From Acidobacteriaceae bacterium (lineage in GTDB: Bacteria; Acidobacteriota; Terriglobia; Terriglobales; Acidobacteriaceae): a stretch of 5,479 nucleotides of DNA. Every line of letters begins with the position of its first letter. The stretch's first letter is position 1. A program made the position numbers and the translations under genes. The stretch is from contig PLST01000382.1 in assembly GCA_003164255.1 (NCBI GenBank), forward strand, positions 1-5,479, in the 5' to 3' direction. Shown here piece after piece: positions 1-5,479 of the stretch. The notes below the pieces were generated by a model. It was not told where the DNA came from. It saw only the letters and a list, made by a program, of their open reading frames with translations, and did not search any database.

Positions 1-3
1 GGA

Positions 4-1752
4 GTGCTAGAATTCTCCCACCCCTTGATGCCTATGCCCGACCTTTCCCATGAGCCCCAAACGACGCTGGAAGTAGCCAACCCCGGCCGTGCGCCCGAGA
101 GCGTTCCGATTACGCAATCTCCCTTCCTGATTGGCCGTGGCGCTGAGACGGGCAACCACCTGCAGCTCGACGACCGGCGTATTTCGCGCCGCTGCGCGGC
201 CATTGTGCACGCAGACGGGGCTTACTGGCTCGAAGATCGCGGTCACCGGCTGGGCATTTTTGTGAACGGCGAGCGGATCGACCGCAGCGTCTTGAAGGAC
301 GGCGACCTGATTCAATTCGGCCTGGACGATTGCTGCGAGATCAGGTTTCATACGGCAGCCGCCACGGCCGAGCTTGAAGGCATGCTGACCCGCATCGGCA
401 GCCTGCCGGCCATTGGGAAGATGCCGGACGCGGGCCTGAGCAAGCTGAATCTGCTGCTGGAGGCAACATCGCTGCTGCACTCGCAGCTTCCGCTCGACGC
501 GGTGCTGAGCACCATGCTGGATCACGCGATTTCCATCACACACGCCGACCGGGGACTGCTGATGGAGCCGGACACGGACAATGCGCTGAAGGTGCGGCTG
601 GCACGCAACAACAAGAGCGAGAATATTCCACTGGACGCGCTCAAGCCGAGCCAGACGGCGCTGAAACAGGCGCTGGACCGCCAGGCGGCGGTGATTACGG
701 GCGACCTGAACCTGGCGGACATCGACCTGAAGGGCGCCGAGAGCATCATGATCCAGAACCTTCGCTCGGTGGTGGCGATTCCGCTCTACTCCATGCCACG
801 GGCCAACGCAGAGCAGTCGGAGGCTATGAAGCGGGGCCAACTGCTGGGCGCCGTTTACCTGGATTCGCGCAAGACCTCGGCATTCTCCGATGTGGACCGG
901 CAGATATTGGATGTGCTGGGCGTAGAGGCCGCGAGCATTCTGGACAATGCGCGGCTGGTGGAGCGGGAGCGCGAACGGCAAAAGATGGAGCAGGAGCTGA
1001 ACATTGCGCGCGACATCCAGCAGGCGCTGCTGCCGCGCGGGCTGAGAGACTTTCCGCACCTGGCTGTTACCGGCGTGAACTATCCGTGCCTGGATGTGGG
1101 CGGCGACTATTTTGACGTGTTCCCTATCGACGAAAACCGCACGGCGTTTCTGATTGCCGATGTGAGCGGCAAGGGACTGGGTGCGGCGCTGCTGACAACG
1201 ATGCTGCAGGGAGCGCTGTCAGGCATGACGCTGGGCACCGATCCGGTGAAGGTATTCAACCACATCAATAAATTTTTGTGCGAGCACGCTGAAGTGGGCC
1301 GCTACGCGACCATGTTCTTCGGGATTATCGATCGCGACGGCACGCTGAACTACATTCGCGGCGGCCATCCATCTCCGCTCCTGGTGCGGCGCGGCGAGGT
1401 GAGCGAACTGTATACGGAAGGCTCGTTCCCGGTGGGCCTGGTGGAACAGGCGGAGTTCTTTGCAACGACGGTGAAGCTGGAACCGGAAGATACGCTGGTG
1501 CTGTTCAGCGACGGCATTACGGAGGCCGAAAATCCCGAGCGAGAACTTTTTGGCGATGCGAGAGTCATGAAGACGTTGACCGGCTGGCAGGAGGAATCGC
1601 TGGAGACAGTGAAACGGCTGGTGCTGGAAACGATCACCACATTTGCACGCGGAGCAGCCCAGACAGACGATATGACGCTGCTGGTGGTGCGCTATCGGGC
1701 GTCTGCCCAAAACGTTGCACCTCCCCTGAAATCGGGTGATACCGAGCGATAA
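4..1752 (+). CDS. FHA-GAF-SpoIIE (PP2C) serine/threonine phosphatase, RsbU-like
   Basis: A 582-residue cytoplasmic phosphatase expected to dephosphorylate a STAS-type anti-sigma antagonist, probably the one encoded at 3690. Domains in order: an FHA domain at about residues 35-116 (G44-R45, S61-R62-R63, V87-N88-G89); a GAF-like sensor domain at about 146-316; a charged coiled-coil linker at about 315-340 leading into the ARDIQQALLP motif typical of RsbU-like proteins; and a SpoIIE/PP2C domain at about 335-565. The metal-binding acidic residues are present: D368 in GGDYFDVF, D386 in IADVSGKG, D503 in FSDGITEA and D555/D556 in TDDMTLL. There is no signal peptide or membrane segment. One oddity is that the usual FHA histidine after SRR is Cys64. 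The start is uncertain: GTG at 4 lies at the window edge so its ribosome site is not visible, ATG at 28 or 34 are alternatives that keep all domains, and the frame is still open at base 1. The family call is firm; the substrate is inferred from neighbours. Confidence 0.93.
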   Translation: MLEFSHPLMPMPDLSHEPQTTLEVANPGRAPESVPITQSPFLIGRGAETGNHLQLDDRRISRRCAAIVHADGAYWLEDRGHRLGIFVNGERIDRSVLKDGDLIQFGLDDCCEIRFHTAAATAELEGMLTRIGSLPAIGKMPDAGLSKLNLLLEATSLLHSQLPLDAVLSTMLDHAISITHADRGLLMEPDTDNALKVRLARNNKSENIPLDALKPSQTALKQALDRQAAVITGDLNLADIDLKGAESIMIQNLRSVVAIPLYSMPRANAEQSEAMKRGQLLGAVYLDSRKTSAFSDVDRQILDVLGVEAASILDNARLVERERERQKMEQELNIARDIQQALLPRGLRDFPHLAVTGVNYPCLDVGGDYFDVFPIDENRTAFLIADVSGKGLGAALLTTMLQGALSGMTLGTDPVKVFNHINKFLCEHAEVGRYATMFFGIIDRDGTLNYIRGGHPSPLLVRRGEVSELYTEGSFPVGLVEQAEFFATTVKLEPEDTLVLFSDGITEAENPERELFGDARVMKTLTGWQEESLETVKRLVLETITTFARGAAQTDDMTLLVVRYRASAQNVAPPLKSGDTER

Positions 1753-1816
1753 ATTGGCGTGTTAAATTAGGCGAGGCTGGAGCCCGTCACGGACTCAGGC
1801 GCGATCAGGCGAGGAC
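1753..1816 (+). promoter_or_regulatory. Short phosphatase-kinase intergenic spacer with small repeats and ribosome site
   Basis: The 64-nt gap carries the ribosome-binding site of the kinase, GAGG at 1811-1814, only two bases from the ATG at 1817 (a short spacing). AGGCGAGG occurs twice, at 1769-1776 and 1807-1814, and TCAGGCG twice, at 1795-1801 and 1805-1811, so both repeats overlap the ribosome site. A weak hairpin can form between 1780-1786 and 1790-1796, with one mismatch and a TCA loop. There is no T-tract and no convincing promoter, so co-transcription of phosphatase and kinase is the simplest reading. No function for the repeats can be claimed. Confidence 0.3.
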
Positions 1817-3568
1817 ATGGGAACACCAAAGACAATTGGGCGCTACGAGATTGTGGACGAGCTTGGCCAGGGGGCAATGGGCACCGTGTTCCGCGCCCAC
1901 GACCCTTCGATGGACCGGATGGTGGCTTTGAAGACCATCCTGATGGGCGCGTTGCTGGGCAGCCATGGGGACGAATTCCGGCAGCGCTTCTACCGCGAGG
2001 CGCGCGCAGCCGGCGCACTGGCTCATCCGGGCATTGTGCCTGTGTTCGACGTGGGCGAACACGAAGGCCAGCCTTACCTGGTGATGGAGTACGTAAACGG
2101 ACGCACGCTGGCCGACGCCATGAAGAAAGGCGAGCGCGTGTCAATGGATCGCGTGTGCGAAATTGGCCAGCAACTGGCCGAGGCGCTGGGACATGCGCAC
2201 CGCAAAGGCGTGGTTCATCGCGACATCAAGCCCGCCAACATTCTGATGACGAACGCCGAAGCCTATGGCATCGAGCGGCCGCGGATTACGGACTTTGGCG
2301 TGGCCAAGATGACGGCCGGCGAGATCACGACGACCGGCCAGATGCTGGGGACGCCCGCATTCATGCCGCCCGAGCAGTTTACGGGAGCGCCGATCGACGG
2401 GCGCACGGACTTGTTTTCACTGGGCGTGATTCTCTACTGGATGGCAACGGGGGAACAGCCCTTTCCGGGCGAGACCATGACCACGGTCTCTTACAAAATT
2501 GTGCACACCGAGCCTGTTCCGCCGGCGCGACTGAACCCGCTGGTTCCCGCGCTACTGGACAAGGTGATTATGAAGTGCCTGTCGAAGAGCCCGGCGGACC
2601 GCTACCAGAGCGGCGAAGAACTGGCGCATGCACTGGGCGAAGTGCGCAGCGGAGCAACACCGGCGAGCCTGCAGACCGTTGTTCCCGAAATGACGACGGG
2701 CAGCAAGGATGAAAACGCCACGCTGGATGCGACGCCAAGCCTGAGGCCGAGGCCCGTGACGAGTTCCGGCCAGGGGGCGGGAGCCGCGGCTGCGTTTGGG
2801 ATCAAACCTCTGACATCGGAAGTCGGGCCTGCGGCAAAGTCGCGTACAGGAATGGTGGCCGCCGTGGCGGCGATTGTGCTGGCGACGGCAGGCGCTTGCG
2901 GCTGGTTTGTGATGCACAGTCGCAGCCAGGCGACCGCCAACCAGGCTGCACCGGCACCAGCGCCGGAGACGACGCAAACAACTCCCGCAACGACCACTCC
3001 AGAAGCATCGGCAGCGCCTGCTGTGGCGACGACGGCTGGAACGTTAACCGGGGCGGGGGCTCAAAAGAAGCCTCAAGCAGGCCAACTAAAATCGGCGGCT
3101 CAGCCGCAACCTGCTCAGCAGGCTCCACAACAAGCCGCGCAGGCAACACCGCTTCCAACCCCCGCAGCAGCTGCACTGCCGCGCATGGCGCCTGTGGCCT
3201 TCAATCCCAAGACGCTTGACCCGAAGCAGAACACCCGGCTGAAGCTGGACGTGAGCCACATGCCGGCGGGCATGGCGTTTGAGATCGAGATGAACGGCAG
3301 GCTCCTGCTGAAGAGCGCCGCGGGCAACAAGGCGGATTACGACACGCTGGTGGTTCCGCCGGGCGTGCATGAATTCCGGGTCATTGTGGGCAGCGGCGGC
3401 ACGGAAAAGACCTCGAATACGGTGAGCGCGGAGTTTGTCGCCAAGAAGCGCATGGACCTGAAGATCGAAGTGCGGCTGCAACCCAAGGGCGCTCCGGCTG
3501 GATCGGCTGGCCTGGGCGCCGGTTCGCAGGTGCTGGCTACCCTGAAAGAGGACCACTTCTTCCTGTAA
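1817..3568 (+). CDS. Transmembrane serine/threonine protein kinase (PknB-like catalytic domain)
   Basis: A 583-residue receptor-like Hanks-type kinase. The cytoplasmic catalytic domain spans about residues 9-275: glycine loop G17-Q-G-A-M-G22, ATP-anchoring K39 in VALK, helix-C E61, catalytic HRDIKPAN with D136 and N141, DFG at 159-161, an activation loop with T166, T171-T173 and T179, PPE at 184-186 in place of APE, and D198 in TDLFSLG. All catalytic residues are intact, so it should be active. A juxtamembrane stretch (276-344) leads to one transmembrane helix at about 345-366, preceded by KSR. Outside the membrane come a low-complexity Ala/Pro/Gln/Thr linker (about 371-456) and a beta-rich domain (about 459-556) containing a VPPGVHEFRV segment. 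PASTA repeats are absent. The start at 1817 is fixed by the kinase domain beginning at residue 9 and by GAGG just upstream. It probably shares a transcript with the upstream phosphatase, whose FHA domain is a plausible reader of its phosphothreonines (inference). Confidence 0.95.
   Translation: MGTPKTIGRYEIVDELGQGAMGTVFRAHDPSMDRMVALKTILMGALLGSHGDEFRQRFYREARAAGALAHPGIVPVFDVGEHEGQPYLVMEYVNGRTLADAMKKGERVSMDRVCEIGQQLAEALGHAHRKGVVHRDIKPANILMTNAEAYGIERPRITDFGVAKMTAGEITTTGQMLGTPAFMPPEQFTGAPIDGRTDLFSLGVILYWMATGEQPFPGETMTTVSYKIVHTEPVPPARLNPLVPALLDKVIMKCLSKSPADRYQSGEELAHALGEVRSGATPASLQTVVPEMTTGSKDENATLDATPSLRPRPVTSSGQGAGAAAAFGIKPLTSEVGPAAKSRTGMVAAVAAIVLATAGACGWFVMHSRSQATANQAAPAPAPETTQTTPATTTPEASAAPAVATTAGTLTGAGAQKKPQAGQLKSAAQPQPAQQAPQQAAQATPLPTPAAAALPRMAPVAFNPKTLDPKQNTRLKLDVSHMPAGMAFEIEMNGRLLLKSAAGNKADYDTLVVPPGVHEFRVIVGSGGTEKTSNTVSAEFVAKKRMDLKIEVRLQPKGAPAGSAGLGAGSQVLATLKEDHFFL
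2935..3186 (+). other. Low-complexity Ala/Pro/Gln/Thr linker coding region of the kinase
   Basis: This stretch encodes roughly residues 373-456 of the kinase, a flexible Ala/Pro/Gln/Thr-rich tether between the membrane helix and the extracytoplasmic beta domain. There are no exact long tandem repeats, only biased composition. Such linkers are common in bacterial transmembrane kinases and probably span the periplasm or cell wall zone. It should vary in length between relatives. Confidence 0.6.
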
Positions 3569-3689
3569 CAAGACTGTCATAATCGGCCCGTAGGATAACG
3601 ATTGTGGATGCAGGCAGGAACGCGGGAGTTCTGCGCAAGCAGAGGTGGGTGGTCCGCGACAGGACGCTGCTGCGCCAGAGGAAGAAACA
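3569..3689 (+). promoter_or_regulatory. Leader of the STAS gene with a nested hairpin and an alternative pairing next to the ribosome site
   Basis: The 121-nt gap between kinase and STAS gene holds no supported ORF. A compact hairpin forms from 3629-3634 and 3639-3644 with a GCAA (GNRA) tetraloop. It is nested in an outer stem, 3621-3626 with 3653-3658. Part of the same hairpin, 3633-3642, can instead pair with 3667-3675 (nine pairs, one bulged A), a stem ending just before the ribosome site AGAGGAAG at 3677-3684. A CATAAT element at 3578-3583 resembles a -10 box but has no good -35. The pairings are read directly from the sequence; a regulatory role is a guess, since GC-rich DNA forms such stems by chance. 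It matches no riboswitch class known to me. Confidence 0.3.
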
Positions 3690-4025
3690 ATGAAGCTTTC
3701 AACGGAAGAATTGGACGGCGGGATTACCAAGGTCGTTCTCGACGGACGCCTCGACATTGAGGGAGCAGCAGCCATCGATCTGAAGATGAATGTGATTGCC
3801 GGGAGCAGCAAGCTGCTGCTGCTGGACCTGCAGGAGGTCACGTTTCTTGGCTCAATGGGGCTTCGATCGATCGTGGTGCCCGCGCAGGCGGTACGCCGCC
3901 GTGGCGGCAAAGTGGTGATCTTTGCCCCGGTGAAGATGGTGGAAGAAGTTCTGAAGGCAAGCAGCATCGATGCGCTGATTCCGATCCGTCACGAGTTGGC
4001 GGACGCGCTGGCCGCGCTCGCATAA
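3690..4025 (+). CDS. STAS-domain anti-sigma factor antagonist (RsbV/SpoIIAA-like)
   Basis: A 111-residue single-domain STAS protein, the usual length for RsbV/SpoIIAA relatives. In partner switching it binds the RsbW-type kinase when unphosphorylated and lets go once phosphorylated. The strand-helix pattern is clear: GGITKVVLDGRLDIEG near residues 10-25, the core strand LLLLDLQEVTFL at 42-53, then G54-S55-M56-G57-L58 at the phosphorylation loop. S55 is the likely phospho-acceptor. The Asp that normally precedes it is Gly54, and Met56 replaces the second Ser/Thr. ATG 3690 is chosen because AGAGGAAG lies upstream at 3677-3684 with good spacing. An in-frame GTG at 3645 would add 15 residues unlike the family. 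The stop is 18 nt before the next gene, the RsbW-like partner, which supports one operon and a direct protein pair. Confidence 0.93.
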   Translation: MKLSTEELDGGITKVVLDGRLDIEGAAAIDLKMNVIAGSSKLLLLDLQEVTFLGSMGLRSIVVPAQAVRRRGGKVVIFAPVKMVEEVLKASSIDALIPIRHELADALAALA

Positions 4026-4043
4026 GTTCTCAGAGGCACGACG

Positions 4044-4505
4044 ATGCATCAGACGCATGCACATAAGGACCAGGAACGGCTGAAGCTCAACAGCCGTCTG
4101 GCGGATCTTGCGCTGGTGAAGCCCTGGGTGGATGCGCTGGCGACCGAGCATGCCATTGGCGAGGATACGGTTTATAAAATCGAGCTTTGCCTTGAAGAAG
4201 CGCTCTCAAATATTGTGCGCCACGGCTACAAGGGCGAACCGCAACACTCCATCGAACTGAGCTTCCACAGCAACGGAGACCGCATGCTCCGGTTTGCAAT
4301 TGAGGACAACGCGCCGCATTTTGACCAGGCCGGACCGGGCAGAAAACGGGCACCGAAAAACGCAGAGGACCTGATCCCGGGCGGCCATGGAATGCCGCTG
4401 ATGCAGAAATTCTCAAGCTCAGTTGCGTGGGAGCCGCTGCCCAATGGCAACAGGCTGACGCTGACGTTTCCCAATGAGCCGCGGGAGACGGAAACGCGGG
4501 GCTGA
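4044..4505 (+). CDS. RsbW/SpoIIAB-like anti-sigma factor serine kinase (HATPase_c_2)
   Basis: A 153-residue GHKL-fold ATP-binding protein. Members phosphorylate their STAS antagonist and hold a sigma factor or other target inactive. The N-box ELCLEEALSNIVRHGY (residues 47-62) supplies E52, the position of the catalytic base in SpoIIAB, and the Mg-binding N56, so kinase activity is plausible. The G1 box is IEDNAPHFD (86-94) with D88 retained, but Ala90 stands where a glycine is usual. The ATP lid runs about 95-112, followed by the G2 box GGHGMPLMQKF (113-123) and a closing strand RLTLTF. The start ATG 4044 has AGAGG at 4032-4036 upstream, and the gene follows the STAS stop by 18 nt, so the two are almost surely co-translated partners. 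No sigma factor follows it, so its downstream target is not shown here. A phosphatase role or a non-sigma target cannot be excluded. Confidence 0.92.
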   Translation: MHQTHAHKDQERLKLNSRLADLALVKPWVDALATEHAIGEDTVYKIELCLEEALSNIVRHGYKGEPQHSIELSFHSNGDRMLRFAIEDNAPHFDQAGPGRKRAPKNAEDLIPGGHGMPLMQKFSSSVAWEPLPNGNRLTLTFPNEPRETETRG

Positions 4506-4527
4506 ACACAGTGGATGGGCACCAAAC

Positions 4528-4559
4528 GTGCTGGCAAAGAATTTGCCGGGCACTCCGGC
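4528..4559 (+). terminator. Terminator-like hairpin after the partner-switching genes
   Basis: Starting 23 nt after the RsbW-like stop codon, GGCAAA (4533-4538) pairs perfectly with TTTGCC (4542-4547) around a GAA loop, and GTGC (4528-4531) pairs with GCAC (4550-4553) to lengthen the stem across a 1x2 internal loop. A competing hairpin, GCCGG (4545-4549) with CCGGC (4555-4559), overlaps it. There is no run of T after either stem, so this is not a textbook intrinsic terminator. It may be a weak or Rho-assisted terminator or a 3'-end protecting structure. Confidence 0.42.
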
Positions 4560-4638
4560 TAAACTCCTGTTCAATCGCGAAAATTATATGCAGCCGGATA
4601 TCGCCGTCGGTAACCATTCGTTCATTACGAAAATTCTC

Positions 4639-4671
4639 TTGCAGTACACCGACCGTACCGTAGATATACGG
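4639..4671 (+). promoter_or_regulatory. Candidate promoter with overlapping inverted repeat upstream of the cytochrome gene
   Basis: The gap 4506-4744 holds no gene and becomes noticeably AT-rich from about 4570. TTGCAG at 4639-4644 and GATATA at 4663-4668 are separated by 18 nt and resemble housekeeping -35 and -10 boxes, about 75 nt before the cytochrome start. The -10 lies inside a perfect inverted repeat, CCGTA-GATA-TACGG (4658-4671), preceded by a second direct CCGTA copy at 4653-4657. Such an arrangement would fit an operator. The match is moderate and TATAAC at 4674-4679 is an alternative -10, so the exact site is uncertain. Confidence 0.3.
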
Positions 4672-4744
4672 AATATAACCTGCTAACCATATGAAACGGC
4701 CCCCCTAGTCCTGGAAACACAAATCAAACATGAGGCGAAACGGC

Positions 4745-5479
4745 ATGAGAAAGATTCCTGTCATCCTCGTTCAGGCCCTCTGCGTTGCAGGGCTTTGTTC
4801 GGTACCCTTAGTTCTGGCTCAGTCTGGTGCTACCACCCCGAGCCTTCCTCCGTGGTTGACCGCGGCGTGGCATCAGTCTCTCCTGGCGCCTCTGCTGCCA
4901 ACCATCCTCACCGGCAACACCCCGGCGACCCTACCCAATGTCCCTTCCGTATGTGCCCTTCGCGGTCTTTGGCGGCGGGATCTGCGGCGTCAATGAATTG
5001 CCGTGCCCCGGCTCACTCATGCCGAGCCCAGTTGTCCAGGGCGACTTTGACGGCACCAACCTTTACACCTCATTCGGCGACGCGACTGGACCAAACGCCA
5101 TCGCCGCGGCAAAGCGTCAATCCATCGCTCGCGGTGAGGCGATCTTCAATTCCCGCACATTCAGCATTACGGGCGTGGCGGGCCTGAACGACGTTCCCGG
5201 CTTTGGCAATGGAGGGCCCGTGGTGGGTACTTGCGGCCGGTGCCACAACAATGCCAATGTCGGCAACGACGCCTTTGACGATCCCAAGCACCTCGGCATC
5301 GCCGACAACAGCTACACCAATGCGGTGCAGTCTCCAAACGGCACCACCACGCTGCCTCTGCTTCCTGACCAGCCGGTGTTCGCGTTCCTCTGTCCGGTAG
5401 GCTCGATCCCGTACTTCAGCAATCCCGTAACGGCGAACGGCCAGTCCTACGACGAATATGTCACTTCAGATCCTGGCGT
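4745..5479 (+). CDS. Exported c-type cytochrome (CxxCH), frame-disrupted and cut by the window end
   Basis: ATG 4745 has GAGG at 4732-4735 in good position (in-frame ATG 4730 is less likely) and opens a signal peptide: basic MRKIP, a hydrophobic core, and a likely cleavage after VLA (residue 25) before QSG. That frame continues plausibly to about 4940, then turns to Arg-rich nonsense and stops at 4994-4996. The frame one base further on, open from 4860 to the window end, then carries the real protein: PYVPFAVFGGG from 4947, ARGEAIFNSR and SITGVAGLNDVPGFG around 5127-5207, the heme site CGRCH at 5232-5246 followed by NNANVGND, and YDEYVTSDPG at the edge. Removing one base in about 4941-4952 joins both parts smoothly. 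CGRCH means covalent heme c and a periplasmic electron-transfer or peroxidase-like role. From memory, related acidobacterial cytochromes carry further motifs downstream, outside this window. It is unrelated in function to the upstream signalling genes. Confidence 0.75.

Noticed and set aside
7..1059. Long open frame (350 residues) on the minus strand opposite the phosphatase
   Set aside because: It is antisense to a gene with intact FHA, GAF and PP2C motifs. Its protein is rich in Arg, His, Gln and Val with no recognisable domain, as expected from the mirror frame of GC-rich coding DNA.
2155..2712. 185-residue + strand frame inside the kinase gene
   Set aside because: It is an out-of-frame shadow of the catalytic domain, Arg/Gly-rich with no motif and no ribosome site.
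3611..3676. Possible known riboswitch (cyclic di-GMP type) because of the GNRA tetraloop
   Set aside because: The conserved core sequences of that class are not present; only the tetraloop is shared.
3645..3689. Upstream GTG start extending the STAS protein by 15 residues
   Set aside because: ATG 3690 has a much better ribosome site and gives the standard STAS length; the extension lies in the structured leader.
3086..3967. Minus-strand open frame (293 residues) across the kinase 3' end, the gap and the STAS gene
   Set aside because: It crosses two well-supported genes, has low-complexity Ser/Arg-rich content and no family motif.
4474..4686. 70-residue + strand frame overlapping the end of the RsbW-like gene and the intergenic hairpin
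   Set aside because: There is no ribosome site, it runs through the terminator-like hairpin and the candidate promoter, and it shows no recognisable protein features.
4795..5187. 130-residue + strand frame overlapping the cytochrome
   Set aside because: It is the third frame, with Ser/Arg/Pro-rich content, no heme motif and no signal peptide. The other two frames account for the signal peptide and the CGRCH site.

Overview
The window looks like a piece of a GC-rich chromosome from a soil-type bacterium, most likely an Acidobacteriota (Terriglobia) relative. This assignment is inference. It rests on the gene style (an FHA-GAF-SpoIIE phosphatase beside a Ser/Thr kinase with a Pro/Ala-rich linker and an extracytoplasmic beta domain) and on the type of c-type cytochrome at the right end. 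There is no rRNA or other marker to confirm it. All supported genes lie on the + strand.

Layout: (i) 4-1752, a soluble FHA-GAF-PP2C (SpoIIE/RsbU-type) phosphatase; (ii) 1817-3568, a single-pass transmembrane Ser/Thr protein kinase; (iii) a 121-nt gap with potential RNA structure; (iv) 3690-4025, a STAS-domain anti-sigma-factor antagonist (RsbV/SpoIIAA type); (v) 4044-4505, an RsbW/SpoIIAB-type ATP-binding protein kinase; (vi) a relatively AT-rich intergenic stretch, 4506-4744, with a terminator-like hairpin and a candidate promoter; (vii) 4745 to the window edge, a secreted c-type cytochrome whose reading frame is broken near 4941-4955 and which runs out of the window.

Genes (i), (ii), (iv) and (v) together make a complete partner-switching module plus a membrane kinase. 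By analogy with Rsb/SpoII systems, the RsbW-like protein would phosphorylate the STAS protein, the phosphatase would remove that phosphate when its FHA/GAF sensors are engaged, and free STAS protein would sequester the RsbW-like protein from its target. The transmembrane kinase could feed an external signal in through phosphothreonine recognised by the FHA domain. No sigma factor is encoded here, so the final target is unknown.

The cytochrome is probably a separate transcription unit. Its N-terminal signal peptide and its CxxCH-bearing part lie in different frames. Its most informative part, in the frame starting at 4860 and open to the window end, shows no stop. The frame break is either a real pseudogene lesion, a sequence error, or (least likely) recoding.
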